From the NCBI RefSeq assembly GCF_002139855.1, contig NZ_CP018789.1:1054001-1118000 (forward strand): 64,000 nucleotides of DNA, read 5' to 3'. How positions within the stretch are numbered: position 1 is the stretch's first letter; each line of letters opens with the position of its first letter. Below, piece by piece: positions 40,930-49,445 of the stretch. The position numbers and the translations under genes were made by a program. The stretch comes from Campylobacter porcelli (GTDB taxonomy: Bacteria > Campylobacterota > Campylobacteria > Campylobacterales > Campylobacteraceae). Under the pieces are notes generated by a model that saw nothing but the letters and a program-made list of their open reading frames with translations, did not search any database and was not told where the DNA came from.

Positions 40930-43014
40930 TTAACGAATTATATCCCTTTGCCCTTTAGCATTTGGTGGGGTCAAAACTCCATTTTGCTCTAACTGCTCGA
41001 CTATGCTAGCAGCCCTATTGTAGCCTACCTTTAACCGCCTTTGCAAGTAGCTAATAGAGGTCTTTTCTTCGCTTAAAACTATCTCTTTAGCTTCATTATA
41101 AAGCTCATCAATCTCTCCACTAAATTCCAAAGATCCCCCACTTCCACCGCTATCATCTTTTAAAAAGCTCTCTTGATAAACCACACTCTCTTGAGCTTTT
41201 AAAAACTCAGCTATATGATCAATCTCCTCTTCACTAGCAAATGGTGCGTGAAGTCTGACTATTCCAGGGCTTCCAGGAGGCGTAAAAAGCATATCTCCAC
41301 GCCCTAGCAAACTCTCAGCTCCCATCTGATCTAGTATAACCTTGCTATCTACTTTTTGCCCTACTCTATAACTAATTCGGCTTGGTAAATTTGCTTTAAT
41401 CAGCCCAGTTACTACATCTACGCTTGGGCGTTGTGTTGCTACTATTAGATGAATTCCACTAGCTCTAGCCATTTGAGCCAAGCGACCGATATGAAACTCC
41501 ACATCCTTGCCGCTTGTCATCATAAGATCAGCTAATTCATCTATGATAACCACTATAAAAGGCAAGGTTTCACCGCCTTCTTTTTTCATTTTTTCGTTGT
41601 AGCTCTCTATATTTTTTGTGCGAGTTTGGCTCATTATCCTATATCTACGCTCCATTTCAGCAACCAAATTCGCTAAGACCGCTATAGCCTTTTTAGGTTC
41701 AGTTATAACTGGAGTTAGCAAGTGCGGTATATCATTATACATACTAAACTCAAGCATCTTAGGATCTATCATTATAAGGCGCAGAGTTTTAGGTGAATTA
41801 CGATACAAAAGGCTCAAAACCATCGCATTGATCCCAACACTTTTGCCACTTCCTGTGGTTCCAGCGATTAAAAGATGTGGTAACTTTTTAAGGTCAGTTA
41901 TAAATGGATCGCCTACGATATCTTTGCCAAGTGCTAAGGTAAGCTCACTTTTGGCATTTTTATAGATATCGCTTTGTAATATCTCTTTTAGATATATAGT
42001 CTCTATATTTTTATTTGGAATTTCTATCCCAACTACATCTTTACCAGGAATTGGGGCTTGAATTCTAATAGTTTGAGCTTTAAGAGCCATCGCCAAATCA
42101 TCTTGTAGGGTCAAAATTTTACTTACTTTGACATGAGCTGCGGGCTTAAACTCAAAAGTCGTTACCACAGGCCCAGAGTATGTTCGCACCACATCTCCAT
42201 CTATCTTAAATCTTCTTAATTTATCTAGTAAATCAGCGATTTTTTGATCTATTTCAGCTTCATTTATACTCTTGCTTCTTTTTGGAGGGTCTTTTAAAAA
42301 ATCAAGCGTTGGAAGTTTAAAATCTTTAGGCTTTTCTACCTTGCCCTTTTCTATCTGGTTTAAAAGCTCTTTATTTTCAGCCACTTCATTAAGGATTATA
42401 GCACCACTTGGAGTGGATTTTATCTCCTCTTTTTCATCAGTTTGCTTTGTCTCATCATCTACTTCATCTAAGCTATCTATTTTATCTTCTAAATTTTCTA
42501 CGCTATCAATATTTGATGGGGTATCTTCTAGCTTATCTGATTTTGCTACTTTAATAGATGGCTCTTTTATTTTTGTGGTTGTTTTAGGCTCAGATCTAGT
42601 TATAAAGGCTTTTTTAATCATCACATCTAATCTATCATCAAATGTCAGCCCACAAGCGATAATAAATATCATTAAAATAAAAATAAACGCTCCAGCACTA
42701 CCAATTACGCTTTTAAGCGCTTCAAAGCTAAATCCACCAACAACACCTCCAGCCATCGGCTCAAACATAGAACAAAATAGCAAAAATGAGTAAAATAGCA
42801 TAACCCCACCAATGATATTTCCAGCTATTTTTAGAGTAAATTTAGTATAAGATCTATATAAATTATAGATAGGATAGAGCAAAATAAATGGATAAAAATA
42901 TGACAAATAACCAAATAATCTTGTATTATACCAGCCTAAAGCACCGCCATAGCTCCCCACAAAGGAGGCATAAGGCACGATAGTCGCCACACCGATATAG
43001 ACAAGCACACACAC
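40930..43014 (-). CDS. ftsK: DNA translocase FtsK (start uncertain)
   Basis: At least 694 residues. Membrane helices occupy the first 125 or so residues, then an acidic linker, then the motor with P-loop GTTGSGKSVGINAM (near 386), MIDPKMLEF, IDELADLMM, ATQRPSVDVVTGLIKANLPS, and the DNA-reading gamma domain at the C-terminus (YLQRRLKVGYNRAASIVEQL). It translocates DNA at the septum during chromosome dimer resolution. The GTG at 43014 has no ribosome site and cuts the first helix. AAGGA at 43052-43056 sits 7 bases before an in-frame ATT at 43044, which would complete that helix. No ATG/GTG/TTG lies upstream in frame before a stop. Confidence 0.92.
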   Translation of the reverse strand: MCVLVYIGVATIVPYASFVGSYGGALGWYNTRLFGYLSYFYPFILLYPIYNLYRSYTKFTLKIAGNIIGGVMLFYSFLLFCSMFEPMAGGVVGGFSFEALKSVIGSAGAFIFILMIFIIACGLTFDDRLDVMIKKAFITRSEPKTTTKIKEPSIKVAKSDKLEDTPSNIDSVENLEDKIDSLDEVDDETKQTDEKEEIKSTPSGAIILNEVAENKELLNQIEKGKVEKPKDFKLPTLDFLKDPPKRSKSINEAEIDQKIADLLDKLRRFKIDGDVVRTYSGPVVTTFEFKPAAHVKVSKILTLQDDLAMALKAQTIRIQAPIPGKDVVGIEIPNKNIETIYLKEILQSDIYKNAKSELTLALGKDIVGDPFITDLKKLPHLLIAGTTGSGKSVGINAMVLSLLYRNSPKTLRLIMIDPKMLEFSMYNDIPHLLTPVITEPKKAIAVLANLVAEMERRYRIMSQTRTKNIESYNEKMKKEGGETLPFIVVIIDELADLMMTSGKDVEFHIGRLAQMARASGIHLIVATQRPSVDVVTGLIKANLPSRISYRVGQKVDSKVILDQMGAESLLGRGDMLFTPPGSPGIVRLHAPFASEEEIDHIAEFLKAQESVVYQESFLKDDSGGSGGSLEFSGEIDELYNEAKEIVLSEEKTSISYLQRRLKVGYNRAASIVEQLEQNGVLTPPNAKGQRDIIR

Positions 43015-43071
43015 AGCTATAATAAGTAAAATCTCTCGTAAAATCGCAAATTCCTTAATAAAAATCTGCAG

Positions 43072-43077
43072 ATTATA
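43072..43077 (-). promoter_or_regulatory. Promoter (-10) of ftsK
   Basis: TATAAT preceded by TTTTGC on the minus strand, about 28 bases upstream of the possible ATT start and 58 upstream of the GTG. Confidence 0.5.
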
Positions 43078-43120
43078 GCAAAATTATGGTTATATGTAGT
43101 TTAAGTAGTATTATATATAT

Positions 43121-43497
43121 TTTTTACTTCACACGGCAAATTTATAAAATAAAAATGCCAAACTGGGAAGGGGTTGGGATTTTAAGGGATAGGGGAAACT
43201 GTTTTGGCTTTCAAATTTTAGTTTCCCCTGTCCTTTAAAGAAAGAATTTAAAAAAAATTTGAAATTTTAAATATTTTTTGATTTTTATGTTAAGCGAAGT
43301 AATCTATATTAATTTTCTTTTTAAGTAGGAAGGGGGACACTTTTTGGCAGATGAGTAGTGTAATAGTCAAACGATACTAACTATCGTTTGACGGCACTAC
43401 GAAACATAAAAGCGAAGCTACCTTGCCCTTCCCCCTTAACAACCCCTAACCCCTTGTAAAAGCCTTTCAATGTTTCTGAGCTAAAGCTCAGATTTAA
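43121..43497. repeat. Palindrome-rich non-coding module, copy 1
   Basis: It begins TTTTTACTTCAC...GGCAAATTTATAAAAT and contains: (A) a long hairpin, 43182-43200 with 43220-43238 (TTAAGGGATAGGGGAAACT core); (C) AATCTATATTAATTTTC and GGAAGGGGGAC, 43301-43337; (B) an 11-bp perfect hairpin, 43366-43392; (D) CTTCCCCCTTAACAACCCC, 43429-43447, inverted relative to part of A; and a 6-bp hairpin with a TAAA loop, 43476-43491. No coding potential. The whole is repeated in diverged form at 43532-43970. Confidence 0.7.
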
Positions 43498-43531
43498 TAA
43501 AACAAATTTGAAGCAAATAGGATAACCATAT

Positions 43532-43970
43532 GTTTTTACTTCACGGCAAATTTATAAAATAAAAAAGCCAAACTGGGAAGGGGTTGGGATCTTAAGGGAT
43601 AGGGGAAACTGTTTTGGCTTTCAAATTCTAGTTTCCCTGTCCCTTAAAGAAAAAGAATTTAAAAAAGTTTGAACAAAATTTTCGCAATAGTAAAACAACC
43701 TAAATGGTTGTTTTACGGCGAAAATTTGGAGTAAAAATCAAATTTAAAGCAATAAAAAACTCAAAGGAGTTTTTGGCTAAAATTTGGAGTATTAAACCTT
43801 TTTTTTGATTTTATTCTAAACCTAACCTAGTCTTAAAAATAAAATAATCTATATTAATTTTCTTTTTAAGTGGGAAGGGGGACGCTTTTTTGGCAGTCGC
43901 TACCCCTTCCCCCTTAACAACCCCTAACCCCTTGAAAAAGCCTTTCAAGGTGGTGGCTTACGCCACGGAT
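43532..43970. repeat. Palindrome-rich non-coding module, copy 2
   Basis: It has the same elements as copy 1 in the order A (43592-43610 with 43630-43647), B hairpin (43690-43716), C (43846-43883), D (43905-43930) and a terminal 5-bp hairpin with a TTAC loop (43953-43966). The B and C blocks are swapped relative to copy 1. Stems of B and of the terminal hairpin differ in sequence from copy 1, but pairing is kept. The copy ends about 15 bases before the flgL stop. Confidence 0.7.
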
Positions 43971-43985
43971 TTTAATAGGGCAATC

Positions 43986-46769
43986 TTACATATAATTAAG
44001 CAAACTAATCTTACCAATCATTGATGAAGTTTGTAGCATGGCTTCAAATTGTAATAGATATTGTTTATAAATCAGCATACTCTCACCCAAGTCAGCACCG
44101 ACAATATCAGTTTTCACGCTTTCTATATTGACATAGAGCATACTAGCTCTAGTCCCTGAACTCTCTAAGACATTGGTATATGAGCCAATTTGTGTGTGGA
44201 GTTTATTGACATGGTCTTGGATATGATCTATTCTTTTTAGAGCGCCTTGGATACCGGTAGTTCTAGCATTGTTACCATCTGGATTTCCCCTGTAGCTACC
44301 ATCTCTTACAGCTTGGATCATATCATCTAAATCTTTAAATATATCCACACTTGGCTCATCGATACTAATCATATTATTAGCATTAAAATTAAATAGCGAC
44401 CCTGCGACTGTGGAGTTAGCCTCTTTACCAAATTCAGGTTTATTAGCACTAAAAGTCTCAAAAATAGAAATTTCTATATTTGATACGGTTGCGCTTTTGT
44501 CTGTGATTTGCATTTGGCCTCTGTAGTTTAGCTCTACATTTACACTAGCATTAGCAGCATCTACAGCTTTATTATAAGCTTCAAATCTAGCCGTAGCATA
44601 ATCTGTGTTATTAATTATAAGATCTTTTACCTTGCCTAGGGCTTCTTGTTTAACATCTCCTTGTAATGGAAAATTTAATCCGGCTACTGCTTGATCTACT
44701 GCTTGATCTATTATAGCTTCTGTAGCGGGGTCATTAACATTGGTTTTTAATCTTGTTTTAAGATCATTAGCATTATTAATTGTTACACCTGGAAATAAAT
44801 TTTGATCACTTAAATTTTTTGCTACCTGATTACCTACTCTATCATCTGGCAAGTTACCCGCTGCTACCATAGCTACTATATCATTTAGCTGTTTATAGCT
44901 TATATCATCGGCTTGAGTTACTACTCCATCTGTGGCTTTCGTGGCTTCATTATACTTGCCTAGCATTATATTACCTTGATAGACCGGCGAAACTGGTGGG
45001 ATTACAGGCGTTCCATCGGCGTTGGTTTCGGTGATGGTAAGTTGCGTGGCCTTAGGATCACTAGCTGAGAGCGGATCGCTAAAATCTATCTTAACTTGAT
45101 AATATTTACCATTTTTAGATTTGATCTGCATTGTGATATTACTATCTTCATTATCTTGTAATCCCGCTCCGGCGACATCTTTTATCTTGGTTGCATCTGT
45201 GGCAAATTCGTTTGTGCCTTTGACTACTTGTGAGACTGAGCCTGTAAGGATATTATCATTTTTCTCAAATTGTAGTTTATTATAGTCTGTGGCGTCATTT
45301 TTAGCCCCAACTATATCATTAAAGCTACTTTTGATAAATTCAGTTAGATAGACCTTGCCGTTTTTAACATTTTTCTCTATAGTCTCTAAATCGCTTAAAG
45401 CACTCACATCTACCCATGAGCCATCCTTATCCCTTACCTTGGTGCTAGACATATTTCTTACTTGATCTGCGTTAGTTGGGTCAAATGCGGTAAAGTCATT
45501 TGCGTCAATACCATTATTTCCTAAATCGTTTAAATTTAGAGCAGATGGGTTATTGACATTTGGAACTACGGTTGTATTGTTGCCTGTAGTTACTTGTAAT
45601 TGACCTTGATTATTTACACTTATAGTATAGGCTTGATTGTTGTTATTATTTGTCGCACTAATCTCCGTGATATTGCCATTAGCATCTCTTGTGGTAGTTA
45701 CCTTATAATTTGCCGATGTGGCTGGGTCAATATTTATCTCAAAGCCACCTACATTGTATTTTTCTGTTGATTGCTGTGGAGTAAGCCCAAATAGATGAAG
45801 CTCGATCATTTGATTGCCATCTCTTACATCTTTTATCTCGATTTGACCACTGTTATTCATAGTTACTTCTACTAGCTTATTCTTGCCATCTTTGTCATTG
45901 CCAAGAGCGTAGCCGATATTATCTAGTAGGCTTTGGATAGATGAGTTTGGGGTCATAGTAATCTTAGTAGCAAATGTAGTCCCATCTGGCTTTCTACCTT
46001 GTAAGAAAAATGTGGTATCTTGACCACCTAATTTATCAAGACTAAAGTCATCGGTGCCTGGCTTATTAACCTTATTATACTCCTGACTTCTATAATTTTC
46101 GCCGATTAAATCCCTTAAATCATCTGTAAGCTCTACATATTTTACAGGCTCATCTGGGTGCTCTAATCTATTATAATGATTAATCAAATTTACATTTGTT
46201 GTTATTATCTTATTATAGTCATTATCTGAGCCTATAAATAGCGATTTGCCATCTATATTATATTTAGCTGTTTGGTTAGGCCCTATAACAGCGTGGATAG
46301 TCTCGCCATTGCCATAGTAATTGCCAAGAGTATCTATAGGCTTAGTATCAAGTGCAGTTCCAGAAAATAGATATTGACCATTTATAGTAGTATTGGCTAT
46401 ATCGATTAAATTTTTCTTGATACCTTCTAGGTCGTTGGCAATAGCGTTTCTTGAAGTGGAGTCGTGAATATCATTAGCAGCTTGGATCAATTTGGTTTTA
46501 AACTCGGTTAATTTAGAGACAAAATCATTTAAGGCTCGGTCGCTATTTTTTGAAAATTCAGTAGCTTTTAATGTGGTGCTTTGAACTTGTTGAAGTAAGT
46601 TGCCCTCATACTCCAATCTAGCCGCATCAACATAAATCGCACTTCCTTCATATGAGTGCTGGATTTTAAGCCCTGAGCTAAAGGCTTGTTGGGATTGATA
46701 TAAAGATGTTGAGTTTTTTTGGTAGTTGTAGATATTATTGAAATTCATAAGCTGATTGGTAATACGCAT
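43986..46769 (-). CDS. flgL: Flagellar hook-associated protein FlgL (HAP3), long form
   Basis: A 927-residue hook-filament junction protein, exported by the flagellar type III system. N-terminal flagellin-like helix domain (MRITNQLMNFNNIYNYQKNS, SGLKIQHSYEGS) and C-terminal helix domain (HIQDHVNKLHTQIGSYTNVL to LQTSSMIGKISLLNYM). About 600 residues of variable Asn/Asp/Thr-rich sequence lie between. E. coli FlgL is about 320 residues, and Campylobacter forms are also long. AGGAG precedes the start. A sigma54 promoter lies upstream. Confidence 0.94.
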   Translation of the reverse strand: MRITNQLMNFNNIYNYQKNSTSLYQSQQAFSSGLKIQHSYEGSAIYVDAARLEYEGNLLQQVQSTTLKATEFSKNSDRALNDFVSKLTEFKTKLIQAANDIHDSTSRNAIANDLEGIKKNLIDIANTTINGQYLFSGTALDTKPIDTLGNYYGNGETIHAVIGPNQTAKYNIDGKSLFIGSDNDYNKIITTNVNLINHYNRLEHPDEPVKYVELTDDLRDLIGENYRSQEYNKVNKPGTDDFSLDKLGGQDTTFFLQGRKPDGTTFATKITMTPNSSIQSLLDNIGYALGNDKDGKNKLVEVTMNNSGQIEIKDVRDGNQMIELHLFGLTPQQSTEKYNVGGFEINIDPATSANYKVTTTRDANGNITEISATNNNNNQAYTISVNNQGQLQVTTGNNTTVVPNVNNPSALNLNDLGNNGIDANDFTAFDPTNADQVRNMSSTKVRDKDGSWVDVSALSDLETIEKNVKNGKVYLTEFIKSSFNDIVGAKNDATDYNKLQFEKNDNILTGSVSQVVKGTNEFATDATKIKDVAGAGLQDNEDSNITMQIKSKNGKYYQVKIDFSDPLSASDPKATQLTITETNADGTPVIPPVSPVYQGNIMLGKYNEATKATDGVVTQADDISYKQLNDIVAMVAAGNLPDDRVGNQVAKNLSDQNLFPGVTINNANDLKTRLKTNVNDPATEAIIDQAVDQAVAGLNFPLQGDVKQEALGKVKDLIINNTDYATARFEAYNKAVDAANASVNVELNYRGQMQITDKSATVSNIEISIFETFSANKPEFGKEANSTVAGSLFNFNANNMISIDEPSVDIFKDLDDMIQAVRDGSYRGNPDGNNARTTGIQGALKRIDHIQDHVNKLHTQIGSYTNVLESSGTRASMLYVNIESVKTDIVGADLGESMLIYKQYLLQFEAMLQTSSMIGKISLLNYM

Positions 46770-46800
46770 TGCACTTCTCCTAAAATTTGGAAGTTAAAAA

Positions 46801-46814
46801 GCAAATATCGTTCC
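46801..46814 (-). promoter_or_regulatory. Sigma54 promoter of flgL
   Basis: On the minus strand GGAACGATATTTGC has the -24 GG and -12 GC at exact 10-base separation, 32 bases before the flgL ATG. This is the RpoN class used for hook and rod-distal genes in Campylobacter. Confidence 0.85.
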
Positions 46815-46932
46815 GAAATTTAGTATATCTGCAAGGATATTTATAAACTATTAGGCTCTGTTATAATAAAGCATTGGTTTAATACAAATCAAAAATTTAA
46901 AACGGTTTTTTGTTTATTTTGTAGATATATAT

Positions 46933-48408
46933 TTATTGAAAATCTAATGAGTAAATACTATCGATCCTTTTGTTAATAAGCGGTGTAATATCTTTCCCAT
47001 AATTTTGTTCTATGATTTTATCTATTATTGTGAAATTAGAGAAGCCATCATTTGATGATAAACAATCTTTTGATATATAACGCCCAAGTGTTTCAGCTTC
47101 CACGATTACAATTTTATCTCCTACAATATCATTTTTAACACCACTTGCAAATTTTGGTGACACAACAATACAATATTTTGAGCCATTTTTTTTAATATGC
47201 AACATCAATCGTTTTGCATTTAATGATTGTGTAGCTTTACCACTTTTCTTTGCATCTACATTGATTTTGTAAGGAATAGTATCGTTTTCATTTAAAACGC
47301 CACATATAATGTCTGTATCTCCAGAGCCACTAATTATTTCACACTCTTTAATTTCTCTAAATAGCTCAAAGCTATCCTTAAGTGCAAATTCAAAATCTTT
47401 ACCATCATTACTTCCATATTTTGATAAATGCAACATTTTATTAACAGTATTCATAATATCTAGTGCATTAAAATTTCTACACTCTAATGTAGCCATATAT
47501 TTGAGTGGTGCTAATTCATACAACTCCTCTAGCCATTGACTTTTTAGAAAAAAGTCACTTTGAGAGCTTGGGACGTCATCAAATGAATATTTATCTAAAA
47601 GCAACGAAGCTTTTTCTTTTAATGTTTCTACTATCTTAATAAACCCGCTATATTTTTTATTTGAAGCGTAGCTATCATTGCGTCTTGAATTTGTGCCGTG
47701 AGCAAAATCAAAAAGTTGTCCACTATTATGGTTTTTATCTTCAACAAATTCTAAAACACCAAATTCTGCAAAAATATTAAAAAAGTAATATTTTAGTTCG
47801 TGTGTAGCGTTTGCAAACACATCGTTAAAATTATCAACGCTTTTAAAAAGTTCTAATTTATTAGCATATCCTAAAATCCTATATTCAAGAATTGAATTCA
47901 CTAACTCATTATAAAATTTGTCATTTATAGTTTCTATAAACGGTAAAAACCATATACACTCATCAATAAAAAGCTTTTTTTCTAATCGTTCATCTAGCAA
48001 TAGTTTTAAAATAAGTCTGCCAAAATATAATTTAAAATTACTTGGCGTTTTGCTATATGGTTGTGGAAATTGCATGGAAAATAGATTTATAAGCATTAGT
48101 TCTGCTTTTTCATTATTATTTTTTAGTAATAATTGCGTAGTAGCACTTGGTATAAATTTATTATTTTTTTTATACCCAAACATATAAAAACACATTTGAG
48201 AAAATCTAACACCCATCGTGCTTAATGAACCATCTGCTGACCGCCCCATATAAAGACCATCATATCGTAAATTATCTTGCAAATTTTGACAATTTATTTC
48301 ATTATTTTGCTTTTTTAAGGCATCAATATATGCCTCCATAAGTTTTATTGAACTGATATTTTTTTGTAAAATCCATTTATTATCTTTTGAGCGATTGAGA
48401 TTTATCAT
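46933..48408 (-). CDS. Putative type II restriction endonuclease
   Basis: A 491-residue protein that I assign from context and one motif. Near residues 365-390 GSGDTDIICGVLN is followed by YKINVDAKKS, which fits a PD-(D/E)xK nuclease core (D...DxK). The rest is helical and not recognised; resemblance to AlwI-type nucleases is only a suspicion. It is the last gene of an operon with two C5 methyltransferases (4-base overlap). Two separate methyltransferases often mean an asymmetric recognition site. Confidence 0.75.
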   Translation of the reverse strand: MINLNRSKDNKWILQKNISSIKLMEAYIDALKKQNNEINCQNLQDNLRYDGLYMGRSADGSLSTMGVRFSQMCFYMFGYKKNNKFIPSATTQLLLKNNNEKAELMLINLFSMQFPQPYSKTPSNFKLYFGRLILKLLLDERLEKKLFIDECIWFLPFIETINDKFYNELVNSILEYRILGYANKLELFKSVDNFNDVFANATHELKYYFFNIFAEFGVLEFVEDKNHNSGQLFDFAHGTNSRRNDSYASNKKYSGFIKIVETLKEKASLLLDKYSFDDVPSSQSDFFLKSQWLEELYELAPLKYMATLECRNFNALDIMNTVNKMLHLSKYGSNDGKDFEFALKDSFELFREIKECEIISGSGDTDIICGVLNENDTIPYKINVDAKKSGKATQSLNAKRLMLHIKKNGSKYCIVVSPKFASGVKNDIVGDKIVIVEAETLGRYISKDCLSSNDGFSNFTIIDKIIEQNYGKDITPLINKRIDSIYSLDFQ

Positions 48409-49445
48409 TTTATACCTTTAATTATATTTTTACAAAACATAGGCGGTATTGCTTCACCTATTACGCTTCTTATAAGCGTTTCACTTGCAAAATCAGGTAA
48501 GTCCCAATCTGCTGGGAGTGAGCTAACAATAAATAATTCTCTTAATGTCAAAACTCTTGCATCACTATATGTGCCATCACTTTGTAAGCGACCCGGATGG
48601 ACATTGTTATGACCGCCTATATTTCCACTATTTATTGCTCTTGTAGGAGCAGGTTCGTTCCATTTCATACGCTTATAAGTGTTATGAAATCCTATAATCC
48701 TATCTCCATTTTCTTTTTTAGGGTAGTAAATTTCATTTTTCATAGCAGATTTACCCTCTGCTGTGTGTTTTAAAGCTAATATATCTCTATTATTGTGTTT
48801 TTTTGCGTAATGCCATTTTAAATCACTTTTCTCGCCACTTTCCAATGATGGCAAATGCCCTATCGCTTCTTTTAAAGAAATTTCTTTTTGTGGTTTTGGA
48901 TTATCCCATTTTAGAGATTTTTTCCAAATTTTAATAAAGCCTCTTGGGCGAGATTGTGGCACACCAAAATCTTTAGCATTCAATACAAAACTATCAATAC
49001 TATACCTATCATTATATTTATCTTTAACAATATCAATAAGCTGTTTGAATTTGCCATTATGTGGAAAATATAGTTTTAAAAATTTTGGAACATTTTCGAT
49101 TAAAATATAATCGAAATTACTACTATCGATTAAATCAAACACATAAAAAACTAGATAATTTCTTTCATCATTATCATAGTCTTTTTTTCCAAGCGAACTC
49201 ATACCCTGACAAGGCGGTGTTGCAAGTAAAAATTTACAATCATTCTCTCTTACTAATTGCTGAATTTTGGTAAAATTATTACTTTCTTTTATATCGCCTA
49301 CAACCATCTCACATTTTGGATATAACCATTTATAGAGTTCTGCTCTTTTAGGAAGTAATTCATTTGCTACTACTATTTCGATTCCTAAATTCTTTAAATA
49401 CATTTCGGCTATACCTGCACTTGAAAATAAAGATAAACCTTTCAT
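48405..49445 (-). CDS. DNA cytosine-5 methyltransferase (second of tandem pair)
   Basis: A 346-residue C5 methyltransferase. Motif I is LFSSAGIAE (an unusual variant of LFaGxGG), motif IV TPPCQGMSSLGK with the catalytic Cys (near 79), motif VI IENVP, and C-terminal motifs IX-X in VHPGRLQSDGTYSDARVLT and SETLIRSVIGEAIPP. Its N-terminus, middle (SLESGE) and C-terminal block are nearly identical to the upstream paralogue, while the target-recognition part differs. Overlaps both neighbours by 4 bases. Confidence 0.93.
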   Translation of the reverse strand: MKGLSLFSSAGIAEMYLKNLGIEIVVANELLPKRAELYKWLYPKCEMVVGDIKESNNFTKIQQLVRENDCKFLLATPPCQGMSSLGKKDYDNDERNYLVFYVFDLIDSSNFDYILIENVPKFLKLYFPHNGKFKQLIDIVKDKYNDRYSIDSFVLNAKDFGVPQSRPRGFIKIWKKSLKWDNPKPQKEISLKEAIGHLPSLESGEKSDLKWHYAKKHNNRDILALKHTAEGKSAMKNEIYYPKKENGDRIIGFHNTYKRMKWNEPAPTRAINSGNIGGHNNVHPGRLQSDGTYSDARVLTLRELFIVSSLPADWDLPDFASETLIRSVIGEAIPPMFCKNIIKGIK

